Assembly (NCBI GenBank): GCA_041745295.1 | Contig: JBGTJE010000018.1 | Coordinates: 1 to 64,000 of the forward strand | DNA length: 64,000 nucleotides | Source: JANMEB01 sp041745295 | Lineage (GTDB): Bacteria; Planctomycetota; Planctomycetia; Pirellulales; Pirellulaceae | Reading direction: 5' to 3' | Part shown: piece after piece, positions 44,057 through 52,344 of the stretch | Layout: the number at the start of each line of letters is the position of its first letter | How positions within the stretch are numbered: position 1 is the first letter of the stretch | Made by a program: the position numbers and the translations under genes | Notes under the pieces: generated by a model | Told to the model about the DNA's origin: nothing | The model's database searches: none | Seen by the model: only the letters and a program-made list of their open reading frames with translations

Positions 44057-44704
44057 ATGACCGCACCTACCGAAGTCGATGAATTGCTGGTCCAGCGCAT
44101 CCGCACCGGTGACGAAAGCGCCTGGGGCGAGTTGATCGCGCGGTACGAAGGACGACTGTTGGCATTTGCCGAAAGCCGGACCGGGAATCGCGCCGCCAGC
44201 GAAGATATCGTGCAAGACTGCTTTGTCGGGTTTCTCAATAGTTTGCCCAACTATGACGGCAATCGCTCGCTCGAGAGCTACTTGTTTTCGATCTGTTCCT
44301 ACAAGCTCACGGATCACTTGCGCCGCGAAGGCCGCCGACCGGCGATTCCGCTGTCGACGGGCGACGATTCTAGCGGCCAATGGAATCTATCCGGCAGCGC
44401 GCGAGTCGCCAGTAGCATTGCGCGTAGCACCGAGAGGCGCAAATTGGAACACAACGCCTTGCTGGCGGCCATTCACGAGCAAGTTGCCCGCTGGCAAGAG
44501 CGGGGCGATTGGGCCAAGCTCAAATGCATCGAACTATTGATCGTGCGCGGCTGGAACAACAAGCGCGTCGCCGAGTCGCTCGACATCTCCGAGCAGCAAG
44601 TCGCCAATTTCAAGTTCGATTTCCTCGCCCGAATGCGGACTCTGGTCCAGCGGCAACAACTCTCCCCCGACATTTTTCCGGAACTCTATCCGGAAGCGGA
44701 ATAA
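44057..44704 (+). CDS. RNA polymerase sigma factor, ECF type
   Basis: 215 residues. Region 2 is clear: AWGELIARYEGRLLAFAESRTGNRAASEDIVQDCFVGFL, shortened here to the signature ASEDIVQDCFVGFL, then RSLESYLFSICSYKLTDHLRRE. Region 4 has KLKCIELLIVRGWNNKRVAESLDISEQQVANFKF, shortened to the HTH NNKRVAESLDISEQQVANFK. Sequence between regions 2 and 4 is longer than in typical ECF factors. No anti-sigma gene is adjacent; planctomycete ECF factors are often paired with kinases instead. FHA-protein gene upstream may connect it to phosphothreonine signalling (inference). Confidence 0.9.
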   Translation: MTAPTEVDELLVQRIRTGDESAWGELIARYEGRLLAFAESRTGNRAASEDIVQDCFVGFLNSLPNYDGNRSLESYLFSICSYKLTDHLRREGRRPAIPLSTGDDSSGQWNLSGSARVASSIARSTERRKLEHNALLAAIHEQVARWQERGDWAKLKCIELLIVRGWNNKRVAESLDISEQQVANFKFDFLARMRTLVQRQQLSPDIFPELYPEAE

Positions 44705-44730
44705 GACGAGGGAGGCAATGCGGCGAAGAT

Positions 44731-44928
44731 TCAAGGTAACCGACTTTTCCATTTCGTCGGTTCACGCGCCGTATGAATAACGCCGTAGACGATGACTCGA
44801 TCGTCCGCCAACTCGTCGAATACCGCGTAGGGAAACGTGCGTAGCAATGCCCTGCGGAATTCCTGGCGTACTCGGACAATCCGTCCAATCTTGAATGCTT
44901 TGCGATTTTTAGTTGGAAAATCTAACAA
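44731..44928 (-). pseudogene. C-terminal remnant of a ParE/RelE-type toxin
   Basis: The frame (44731-44928, 65 codons from TTG, preceded at once by a stop) reads RVRQEFRRALLRTFPYAVFD, then VIVYGVIHTAREPTKWKSRL. This matches the C-terminal strands of ParE/RelE-family toxins (RRALLxxFPYxVFY, VxVxAVxHxxRxPxxW). The N-terminal helices are missing and no antitoxin frame is nearby. It is a decayed toxin-antitoxin module. Confidence 0.65.
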
Positions 44929-44948
44929 TCAATCGAAAACGCAAAAAA

Positions 44949-47036
44949 TCATGCGCCTTCACGAGCCAGTTCTTCGAGTGCGGAAGAGACGCAATAGCGT
45001 CGGGCGTTGCTGGCGGCTGCGCCCCAGCGGCGCATTTCGTCGACAAGCTGGGGCAAGCCTTGTCGGCGGGCCCAAAAAATGAGCCCACCGCGATGTTCGG
45101 GGAAACCGGCGCCGTGCAGGAAGGCTAGGTCAATTTCGGCGGAATCCAAGACCACGTTCTCCGCTAGCGCATCGGCAGCTTGGTTGATCATCACCATTAG
45201 CAGCCGCCGAACGATTTCGTCCGGTCCCGGCGGCCGCGTGGTTCCGCGCAGGTATTGAGCGATCAGCGCGTCGAGTTGATCGTTAGGTTGCGCTGGACTC
45301 TCGGCGGCAGGATAGGCATAAAACCCACGGCCGGATTTGCGCCCCTTCCAGCCCGCCTTGTTCATCGCGTGCAATAGCAGCGATGGCTCGGTCGGCGTCG
45401 TCAATCGCGGAATCAAATAAGCTCCCGCCGCATTCAAGGTATCCAATCCAATCGCGTCCATGAACTCCAAGGGCCCAAAAGCAAACCCAAAACCGCGCAC
45501 CGCGTCCTCAATATCCCGCAACCGACAGCCTTGCGTCAGCAAGTGACCTGCTTCGTTGAACATCGGGCAGAGCAGCCGGTTGATGATAAATCCTGGCGCG
45601 TCCCTGACCGGCAGCGGAATCTTGCCGATCGCCCGAACCCATTCACAAACCGAAGCCATCGTTTCGTTGGACGTCTTAGGTCCGCGAACGACTTCGACCA
45701 GTCGGCGAACTTTGGCTGGGTAACAAAAATGCAATCCGCAAAATCGGTCAGGCCTTCGCAGTGCTTCTGCCATCTCCGAGATGCGAATCACCGACGTATT
45801 CGACGTCAAAATTGCGTTCCGATTAAGCCGGGCTTCAATTACTCCCAAAAGTTCTCGTTTGGCCGACACGTCCTCGACGATCGATTCGATCACCAAGTCG
45901 CAGTGGGTCAAATCTCCGAGGTTGTTCGCCACGCGTGCGGGCGACGCCGAATTGGGGCGTGCATTGCATCGCTCGGCGACCGCGCTGGCCCGCGCCGGAT
46001 CGAGGTCGTAGATCGCAATCGGCTTTTGGCTGGGGCAAATCTCGGCGATGTCGCCTCCCATGACCCCAGCGCCGACCACGCCAACGGCTTGAAGTTCGGT
46101 CGAGCGAACCCCGGCGAATCGGCCGGACTTCTTGGCTCGCTCGTTCAGAAAGAACGAGTTGATGAGTCCCGCGCAAGCTTCCGAACCATAGACTTTGGAC
46201 ATCGCCACGGCTTCTTTTTCGCAAGCCTCGGCGAACACGCTTCCAGCCGAGTCGATCATGTGCCGAAGTGCGACCAAAGGGGCCTGGAGATGCAATTCGC
46301 GATTCGATTCGATCGCGCGAACGAACTCCGCTTCGATTTGTGTTACATCGTTTGAATTCGTTATAGCCTGCCGACGACTCGACCGGCGGTTCTTAAACGT
46401 GCCGTCCGAATTGAGCGTTTTTGCCAATTCCGTCGCAGTCTCAATCAACAACTGGGGCTCCACGATCGCGTCGACTAGCCCAAGTTCGTGCGCCGACGCC
46501 GCCGAAACGAGTCGTCCGCTAGTCACCAAATCGATCGCCGGGTGAAGTCCAATCAGTCGAGGAAGGCGAACCGTGCCAGCCCATCCGGGAATCAAACCGA
46601 GTTTGACTTCGGGCAGACCAAGCAACGACTTGCCATCGTTGGCCACCACTCGCGCATCGCACGCCAAGGCGAACTCAAGCCCTCCTCCCACGCAAACGCC
46701 CTGAATCGCCGCGATGACCACGATCGGTAAATTCGCGAGCCGATCCAACAAGCTTTGGCCGTGGCGACAAAATTCAATTATCTGATTCTGACCCCAGTCC
46801 AACGACTTGGAGATGGCTACGATGTCCGCGCCAGCAATGTAAATTCCCGGCTTGGCGGACGAAATCACCACCCCTGCGATGTCTGGCGATCGCTCGAGTT
46901 GATCGATCGTCGCCGACAACTCTTCCAAAAAATCCTTGGTCAAGACATTGGCGGATTTGCCCGGCATGTCCAAAATGATCTGCTCGATGCCCGAACCAAG
47001 CGGCGATCGACGAATGGCGTTGAAGGCATGATTCAT
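44949..47036 (-). CDS. Fatty-acid oxidation bifunctional enzyme: enoyl-CoA hydratase and 3-hydroxyacyl-CoA dehydrogenase
   Basis: 695 residues. The N-terminal crotonase domain (about 1-190) has the oxyanion segment SSAKPGIYIAGADI, the GVCVGGGLEFALACDARV core and PEVKLGLIPGWAGT with the catalytic Glu. A NAD-binding 3-hydroxyacyl-CoA dehydrogenase domain begins about residue 318 (GVVGAGVMGGDIAEI), with the catalytic FCGLHFCYPAK and APGFIINRLL, and a duplicated C-terminal domain (LEFMDAIGLDTL; AGFPEHRGGLIFWA). It performs steps two and three of beta-oxidation. The overall order is that of FadJ/FadB. A thiolase partner is not in the window. A short toxin remnant lies downstream. Confidence 0.94.
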   Translation of the reverse strand: MNHAFNAIRRSPLGSGIEQIILDMPGKSANVLTKDFLEELSATIDQLERSPDIAGVVISSAKPGIYIAGADIVAISKSLDWGQNQIIEFCRHGQSLLDRLANLPIVVIAAIQGVCVGGGLEFALACDARVVANDGKSLLGLPEVKLGLIPGWAGTVRLPRLIGLHPAIDLVTSGRLVSAASAHELGLVDAIVEPQLLIETATELAKTLNSDGTFKNRRSSRRQAITNSNDVTQIEAEFVRAIESNRELHLQAPLVALRHMIDSAGSVFAEACEKEAVAMSKVYGSEACAGLINSFFLNERAKKSGRFAGVRSTELQAVGVVGAGVMGGDIAEICPSQKPIAIYDLDPARASAVAERCNARPNSASPARVANNLGDLTHCDLVIESIVEDVSAKRELLGVIEARLNRNAILTSNTSVIRISEMAEALRRPDRFCGLHFCYPAKVRRLVEVVRGPKTSNETMASVCEWVRAIGKIPLPVRDAPGFIINRLLCPMFNEAGHLLTQGCRLRDIEDAVRGFGFAFGPLEFMDAIGLDTLNAAGAYLIPRLTTPTEPSLLLHAMNKAGWKGRKSGRGFYAYPAAESPAQPNDQLDALIAQYLRGTTRPPGPDEIVRRLLMVMINQAADALAENVVLDSAEIDLAFLHGAGFPEHRGGLIFWARRQGLPQLVDEMRRWGAAASNARRYCVSSALEELAREGA

Positions 47037-47089
47037 ATATCGTCAATTCTTTCCAGTCGTTTACCGCTTTGCGAAAGCAGCGATCACCC

Positions 47090-47515
47090 ATGAATCAACT
47101 GTCGCTTCGGTTCGCAATTCGGCTCAGTCTCATCGCCATTGTGGCAATCGCCGGCTGTCTCGGCGAGCGCGGGTCCGTGACCGCACCGACCCCTCCAGGA
47201 AAGCCTGTCGAAGTCCAAATCGACTTTAATGGCCATGGCCAAAACAAACAATTCCACATCGACTGGAGTCCCAACTTGACCGCATTCAGTTGCCTGGAGC
47301 GACTTCAAGTAGACGGCAAGCTCAAGGTGACCAGCCGAGGTACGGGCAATCAAACGATGTTGACTTCGATCGATGGCCTTGAGAATCTGTGGGCGGCCGG
47401 GGACAATTGGATTTACTACGTCAACGATCATCTGGGCGACCGCAGCAGCACGGTGTCCGAACTCCAGCCGGGTGATCGCGTCGTTTGGCGATTCGGCAAG
47501 TACGCGCCAAAGTAA
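47090..47515 (+). CDS. DUF4430-domain lipoprotein
   Basis: 141 residues from ATG 47090. The N terminus is a lipoprotein signal (lipobox IAGC, residues 19-22). The rest resembles DUF4430, a transcobalamin-C-like beta domain: LTAFSCLERLQ, SIDGLENLWAAGDNWIYYVND and LQPGDRVVWRFGKY. DUF4430 proteins are often surface lipoproteins linked to cobalamin capture or to transglutaminase-like proteins. The next gene, 46 bp downstream, encodes an S-component-like membrane protein. Confidence 0.75.
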   Translation: MNQLSLRFAIRLSLIAIVAIAGCLGERGSVTAPTPPGKPVEVQIDFNGHGQNKQFHIDWSPNLTAFSCLERLQVDGKLKVTSRGTGNQTMLTSIDGLENLWAAGDNWIYYVNDHLGDRSSTVSELQPGDRVVWRFGKYAPK

Positions 47516-47561
47516 TTGAACGCGGAGCCAACATTACGCAAATCAGTAAAGGTCGTCCACA

Positions 47562-48155
47562 ATGCTCAAGTCAGATTTGCGGCGCGATGTGCTTCTCTTT
47601 TGCGGGCTGCTCGTGTTTGGTGTGATCGGTGCAGCGTGGGTTGATATCCCCAATGTCAATCCGATTGCCGCCATCGCGCTTTTTGGCGGCGTCGTTTTTG
47701 GCCGGGCCTATCTCGCCATCGCTTGTCCATTGGCGATCATCGGCCTTACGATTTTCGGTCAAGCCGTTGCGAGTTGGCCGATTCAATTGACGATTGCCGC
47801 AGGGCTGCTGGTGGGTGTTTGCGCGGGCCGCTTGGTGCGCCACCGCGCGATGCTCGGATCCGCGTCGCGGATTACTCGTTCGGCAATCGTGGCCGTGGCT
47901 GCATCGAGCTTGGCGTGCTCGCTCGCGTTTTATGTTGTTTCCAATTGGGGTTGGTGGCAGTTTTCCGGTTTTTATCCACCCACCGTCGCCGGTCTTGGCG
48001 CTTGCTTGATCTCGGGACTTCCATTCTTGTTTAACACGTTGGTTGGCGATCTTTGCTTTAACGCAACGCTGTTTGGACTCGCTGCAGCCGTCGTGCACAA
48101 TCCGATCAAGTCCGCTATTTGGACTGCATTCAAAGCGGCTCCCTTCCGTAGCTGA
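47562..48155 (+). CDS. Multi-pass membrane protein, ECF-transporter S-component-like (DUF6580 type)
   Basis: 197 residues with about six hydrophobic segments. The start of the membrane part reads VNPIAAIALFGGVVFGRAYLAIACPL, shortened to NPIAAIALFGGVVF, a signature of DUF6580 proteins that resemble substrate-binding S components of ECF vitamin transporters. WWQFSGFYPPTVAGLGACLISGLPFLFNTLVGDL, shortened to YPPTVAGLGACLISGLPF, gives another conserved block. Its C-terminal 184 bp overlap the asd gene on the opposite strand. With the DUF4430 lipoprotein upstream it may import a vitamin such as cobalamin; this is inference. Confidence 0.75.
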   Translation: MLKSDLRRDVLLFCGLLVFGVIGAAWVDIPNVNPIAAIALFGGVVFGRAYLAIACPLAIIGLTIFGQAVASWPIQLTIAAGLLVGVCAGRLVRHRAMLGSASRITRSAIVAVAASSLACSLAFYVVSNWGWWQFSGFYPPTVAGLGACLISGLPFLFNTLVGDLCFNATLFGLAAAVVHNPIKSAIWTAFKAAPFRS

Positions 48156-49141
48156 TCACCGCTGAGGAACAGACACCAACGCCGAGTACGCCCGGATTGA
48201 TCGAAGCGGCTGCCTGGGTCGGGACGGAACCTTCCAACCAACACGTCGTCGAGGCCGGTGGCGGCAAGCGGCGTGGGGAAAATCTGACGTTCGCGATCGT
48301 CCACGATGCGAATTCCGGGCGCTCCGTCGAACGCCGAAAGCACTTCGTCCAGATTGACGGGCGTTGACAACGTAACGGTCACGGCTTGGCTATGGGCTCG
48401 AAACACGGGCACGCGAACGCACGTCGGCGTTAGCGCCAAATCGGGTTGGCCCCAAATGCGACGAACTTCGGCGATCATTTTCTGTTCCTCACCGTTGAGT
48501 CCAGACGCCACGTCCAGTTGGGATTCGTGGGTAAATACGTTGAACGCGCACGGTTCGGGGAAAATTTCCGGCGCTACGACACTGCCCGATAATTGGGCTT
48601 GAGCCTGCCCCCGCAATTCATCCATGCCCGCCAAGCCCGCGCCGGAAACGGCTTGGTAGGTGCACACATCGATTGCATCCACCCCGAAGCGACTTCTCAG
48701 CGGATTCGTCGCGACCAGTAAGAGAATCGTCGAGCAGTTGGGATTCGCAATCAATCGCGCGGCCGGCTCAGTAGCCAACAACTCGTCTCCGTTGACTTCG
48801 GGAATGACCAGTGGAACGTCGGGTAAATGCCGGAAGTAAGACGAGTTGTCGATAACGGTTGCGCCCGATTCGACTGCTATCGGTAGCCAGGCTTGAGCGA
48901 CTTCACTTGACGCGGCCGAGAGCACCAAGGTAACTCCACGGAATACGTCAGGCTCCAGCCGCTCGATGACAATGTGCCGATCCAAATAGGGAAGTTCATT
49001 TCCGGCGGAGTGTTGCGACGCGACCAGTCGCAAGCGGTCGGCGGGCCAGTTCCGCGCGGCAAGGATGCTCAACAATTCTTGGCCCACCGCGCCGGTCGCG
49101 CCAAGGATCAAAATAGTTCCGTCGAGTGGCGTTGGGTTCAT
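47972..49141 (-). CDS. asd: Aspartate-semialdehyde dehydrogenase
   Basis: 389 residues. ATG 49141 overlaps the stop of the upstream aspartokinase-homoserine dehydrogenase gene (ATGA). The NADP-binding GATGAVGQELLSIL, SSYFRHLPDVPLVIPEVN and active-site ANPNCSTIL (nucleophilic Cys) are complete. The enzyme reduces aspartyl phosphate to the semialdehyde. A 40-residue tail follows the normal C terminus (after AVQIADLIGLC) and has no family counterpart. The last 184 bp overlap the convergent membrane-protein gene. Confidence 0.95.
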   Translation of the reverse strand: MNPTPLDGTILILGATGAVGQELLSILAARNWPADRLRLVASQHSAGNELPYLDRHIVIERLEPDVFRGVTLVLSAASSEVAQAWLPIAVESGATVIDNSSYFRHLPDVPLVIPEVNGDELLATEPAARLIANPNCSTILLLVATNPLRSRFGVDAIDVCTYQAVSGAGLAGMDELRGQAQAQLSGSVVAPEIFPEPCAFNVFTHESQLDVASGLNGEEQKMIAEVRRIWGQPDLALTPTCVRVPVFRAHSQAVTVTLSTPVNLDEVLSAFDGAPGIRIVDDRERQIFPTPLAATGLDDVLVGRFRPDPGSRFDQSGRTRRWCLFLSGDQLRKGAALNAVQIADLIGLCTTAAASPNSVALKQRSPTNVLNKNGSPEIKQAPRPATVGG

Positions 49142-50949
49142 GAAGTCACCTCTGCGAACGAGCGCGATTCGGTCAACGCCACGGTTTTCTGGCGCGGCGA
49201 GCCGATGCGGGCCGCCACATCGAACAAATCGGAAAGAACGGCTTCGGTCGTCGGCCACCTTCCTGCCCCTTTTCCACGGACAATTAGCCGTGCTCCCCGA
49301 GCTGTGCGCAACAGCGCACCGTTTTCAGCCAACTTGAGTCTTGCCAGGGGATGGTTCTGGGGCAGCGCGACGATTGAAACGCGCAGGCGATGTCCCCCCT
49401 CCCTAGCCCTCCCCACGAGGGGGAGGGAAAAATCGTGTGGATTCGCATCGACGATATTTTGATTAGCTCGGATGGACCACGACGCGACCTGCCGAATCGT
49501 CGGCCGCGGCCCGGACTCCCATTGGCGCAATCGCGTCGCATTGAGCGGTTCACGTTGGACGTCGTCTGAATGTAGCCATTGGCCGGTGATCTGGCGATGC
49601 ACGAGGACCAATTTATCGGCGGCATCCAGTCCATCGAGATCGCGCGAAGCATCGGCTTCGGCAAAACCTGCGACTCGCGCTTCCGCGAGCGCTTCTTGAA
49701 AAGACAATCCGGATTGCCAGCGATCCAGTACATAATTGGTCGTTCCGTTCAGTACTCCGCGAATCGCGATCGCGGGATCGTCCGGCGAAAGCCTCGCAAG
49801 TTGCTCAAGCAATGGAACGGCGCCCCCAACGGCCGCCGACCATCGAATTGAAGCGTCGTTTGCTTGCGCCAACGATTCCAGTTCCTGGCCGAATAGAGCA
49901 ACGAGTCGTTTGTTAGCCGTGATCACGTTCGTGCCGCGTTGCAACACGCGGCGAATCGACCGGCAAGCAGGCTCGCAGTCGCCGATCAACTCGACGACCA
50001 CGTCGCAAGGCACCTCGATGGCATCGCTCAATTGGTCGTGCAACAAATGATCGGGTACGTCGGCGGCACGCGATTTGTCGCGCACAGCTACCCCCACAAC
50101 TTGAAACCAATCGGGCAAGCCGCTGAGCGCCTCGAACACTCCCCGTCCAACATGGCCCAATCCCAACAGAACGACTCGTGTCGGTAACGGTCGTCGGCTT
50201 TTGTCGCAAAAGCTAATTCGTCGTTCGCCGATCTGTGTTGCGTCGCGTCGATACAACGAAGCGACTTCAAAATCTTGACCATGATGCTTGGCCATTTCGA
50301 TTGCCTTGTGCTGTACGATTCCGCCGTCCAGCTTGTGCGCATCGTCCCAGGATAGTTGTCGGAACTTTCGGGGAAGGGAACCCGGAATCTGGGGATCCCA
50401 TTCGTACAGGCCGTCGACGTCCTTCACTAGGCGACAGCGAGCGCCCAAGTGATGGGCCAAAAACAACGCGCTGCAATCCGAACCTCCCCGACCAAGCAGT
50501 GTCGTGCGGCCGATCGAATCGCGTCCCAAGAATCCCGGCAGAACCAACACCGGGAACCGTTTCAGAAGTCGCCGGAGTTTGGGCGCGTTCACTCGTAGGG
50601 GTTTTGAGTCCAAGGTCCTCGCGCCACTCGTGCGCAAGCCAATCGCCGCGACGTCAAGGACTTGGGCGTCGATCCCAGCTCGATCCAAGGCCAGCGTCAG
50701 TAGCGCCGCGCTGCGCAATTCTCCCGTGGAGGCCAGGAGCGCCGTCGCCGCTGCATGCGGGTTTTTTTCCCAGCGTTGGGCTTGGGACAATAACTGATCC
50801 GTTTCCCCTTCGAGCGCCGATACGATCGCGATGACTCGCCACCCATCGCGCACCCAGCGATACACTTCGTGGGCGACAAGCGGCGCGTCGTCGGGTGTTC
50901 GCAAAACGGAACTCCCAAACTTGAGAACGATAATCTTCTGCGCTTTCAT
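49138..50949 (-). CDS. thrA: Bifunctional aspartokinase/homoserine dehydrogenase lacking ACT domains
   Basis: 603 residues from ATG 50949, which overlaps the stop of the metB-like gene (ATGA). The N-terminal aspartokinase domain (about 1-255) has IVLKFGSSVL, GRGGSDCSALFLAHHLGA and KDVDGLYEWDP. Homoserine dehydrogenase begins about 258 (VVLLGLGHVGRGVFEAL) with GTNVITANKRL, NGTTNYVLDR and EADASRDLDGLDAADK. E. coli ThrA has about 820 residues because two ACT domains lie between these parts; here there is no room for them. A GC-rich palindromic repeat is read in frame near residues 506-519 (LPLVGRAREGG). The enzyme catalyses the first and third steps from aspartate to homoserine. Confidence 0.94.
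   Translation of the reverse strand: MKAQKIIVLKFGSSVLRTPDDAPLVAHEVYRWVRDGWRVIAIVSALEGETDQLLSQAQRWEKNPHAAATALLASTGELRSAALLTLALDRAGIDAQVLDVAAIGLRTSGARTLDSKPLRVNAPKLRRLLKRFPVLVLPGFLGRDSIGRTTLLGRGGSDCSALFLAHHLGARCRLVKDVDGLYEWDPQIPGSLPRKFRQLSWDDAHKLDGGIVQHKAIEMAKHHGQDFEVASLYRRDATQIGERRISFCDKSRRPLPTRVVLLGLGHVGRGVFEALSGLPDWFQVVGVAVRDKSRAADVPDHLLHDQLSDAIEVPCDVVVELIGDCEPACRSIRRVLQRGTNVITANKRLVALFGQELESLAQANDASIRWSAAVGGAVPLLEQLARLSPDDPAIAIRGVLNGTTNYVLDRWQSGLSFQEALAEARVAGFAEADASRDLDGLDAADKLVLVHRQITGQWLHSDDVQREPLNATRLRQWESGPRPTIRQVASWSIRANQNIVDANPHDFSLPLVGRAREGGHRLRVSIVALPQNHPLARLKLAENGALLRTARGARLIVRGKGAGRWPTTEAVLSDLFDVAARIGSPRQKTVALTESRSFAEVTS
49393..49432. repeat. GC-rich palindromic repeat inserted in the homoserine dehydrogenase coding region
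   Basis: The plus strand reads CCCCCCTCCCTAGCCCTCCCC then ACGA then GGGGGAGGGAAAAA. The inner part (49407-49414 with 49419-49427) forms a strong stem, and the upstream CCCTCC is a partial repeat of it. This is the familiar CCCTCCCC-type dispersed repeat. It lies within thrA and is translated as LPLVGRAREGG without shifting the frame. Confidence 0.75.
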
Positions 50950-52235
50950 GCCCGCACCTGCGCTACGCAATTGCCTTCGGGGACCTGTTGCAATTCCGGG
51001 ATGAAGCCTTCGCCGTTTGCGGAAAGACTCGCTTCGCCGAAACGGGCTTGACCGTTGGCGACAGTTCGCTGAGACGCTTTGAGGGCTTGTCGCAAGTCGG
51101 CGACGATCTCGCGAGTTGGCTCCAACCCAATCGACAACCGCAACAGGCCGTCGCTGATCCCAGCTTCAAGCCGCTGCGCTTTTGGCACATCGGCATGCGT
51201 CATCGACGCGGCGTGCGTCACCAGCGTCTCGACCGATCCAATGTGTTCGACCAGTCGACAATGCCGCAACCGCTTGACCAACCGGACCGCGGCTTCGTAA
51301 CCGCCGCGGACGTCAAACGAAATCACGTTGCCGTGCAATCCCAAGTGCTGTCGATCCGCGAGTTCGCGTTGGGGAAAGGTCGCCAAGCCCGGATAGTTGA
51401 CCGCTTCGACGGCCGCGTGCCGGGCAAGCCATTGGGCGACGCGCTGCGCTGTTCGACATTGTCGGCGCAGGCGAATCGGCAGGGTCTTCAATCCGTTGAG
51501 CGTCAGCCAGGAGTTGAACGGCGTTTGGATGGAGCCCAAACTCTTGCGGGTGAAGCGGAGCCGATCCAGCAACTTTTCGTCGCGCGCCAGGATGGCACCG
51601 CCCAGCGCCGTCGAATGGCCATCGAGCAGTTTGGTCGTGGAGTAAACCGAAAAATCCGCGCCCAAGTCCAGCGGCCGTTGAAGGCCGGGTGTGAGAAACG
51701 TATTGTCGACCGCAACCAAACAGCCTGCAGCGCGTCCGATTTGAGCTGCCTTCGCTAAATCGGTCAGCACCAACGTGGGATTGGCGGGCGACTCCAGGAA
51801 CAGCAACTTCGTCTGCGGCGTAATTGCCGCGGAAATTTGCGCTGGATCCGTCGCATCGACGAAAGTGGACGAGACACCGAGCGGTTCGAGAAACTGCTGC
51901 AACAAGCGAATGGTTCCGCCATAGACGGCCTTGCCGCAAACGACGTGGTCGCCCGCTTTGACAAAGGCTAAAAACAGCGCAGTCTCGGCGGCCAGGCCGG
52001 AACTAAAACAGACTGCCGGGACGGTATCTTCCAACTCGCCCAGGACTTGTTCGAGTGCCGCAACCGTGGGATTGCCGACTCGTGAATAGGCGAACGGATT
52101 TGCGCCGCCGAGCTGATCTTGGATAAACGTCGTGGACTGGACGAGGGGTGCGACCAGCGGCTGGCAGAACCGTTCGGGACCGGACCGCAACAACTTGGAC
52201 TGAAACGAAAGCCGATTGGTAGAAGACTTTGTCAT
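50946..52235 (-). CDS. metB: Cystathionine gamma-synthase/O-acylhomoserine sulfhydrylase family enzyme
   Basis: 429 residues of the Cys/Met PLP-dependent family. The PLP Lys is Lys202 in SVYSTTKLLDGHS. Other marks are PLVAPLVQSTTF, YSRVGNPTVAALE, AVYGGTIRLLQQ, VDNTFLTPGLQRPLDLGADF in shortened form (DNTFLTPGLQRPL), and TLVTHAASMTHAD. It should join homoserine esters with cysteine or sulfide; the exact activity (MetB, MetZ or MetC-like) is uncertain. A ~40-residue C-terminal tail is unusual. The ATG lies in a hairpin and a SAM-clan riboswitch lies upstream. The stop codon overlaps thrA. Confidence 0.92.
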   Translation of the reverse strand: MTKSSTNRLSFQSKLLRSGPERFCQPLVAPLVQSTTFIQDQLGGANPFAYSRVGNPTVAALEQVLGELEDTVPAVCFSSGLAAETALFLAFVKAGDHVVCGKAVYGGTIRLLQQFLEPLGVSSTFVDATDPAQISAAITPQTKLLFLESPANPTLVLTDLAKAAQIGRAAGCLVAVDNTFLTPGLQRPLDLGADFSVYSTTKLLDGHSTALGGAILARDEKLLDRLRFTRKSLGSIQTPFNSWLTLNGLKTLPIRLRRQCRTAQRVAQWLARHAAVEAVNYPGLATFPQRELADRQHLGLHGNVISFDVRGGYEAAVRLVKRLRHCRLVEHIGSVETLVTHAASMTHADVPKAQRLEAGISDGLLRLSIGLEPTREIVADLRQALKASQRTVANGQARFGEASLSANGEGFIPELQQVPEGNCVAQVRA

Positions 52236-52256
52236 GCCGTGAAATCCTCACGGCAT
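52233..52256 (-). promoter_or_regulatory. Hairpin covering the metB start codon
   Basis: On the minus strand ATGCCGTGA (52256-52248) pairs perfectly with TCACGGCAT (52242-52234) around a 5-base loop (GGATT). The loop and the stem base next to it contain the Shine-Dalgarno GAGG, and the A and T of the start ATG fall in the 3' arm. This arrangement is that of a translation-blocking hairpin downstream of a riboswitch. Confidence 0.8.
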
Positions 52257-52344
52257 CAAAGCAGGTTCGACAATCAGATGCGTGGAGCGGCGACCATCGC
52301 CACAAATCACCTTTGACGAGTGCTGCATAGCAACAACCTCGTCC

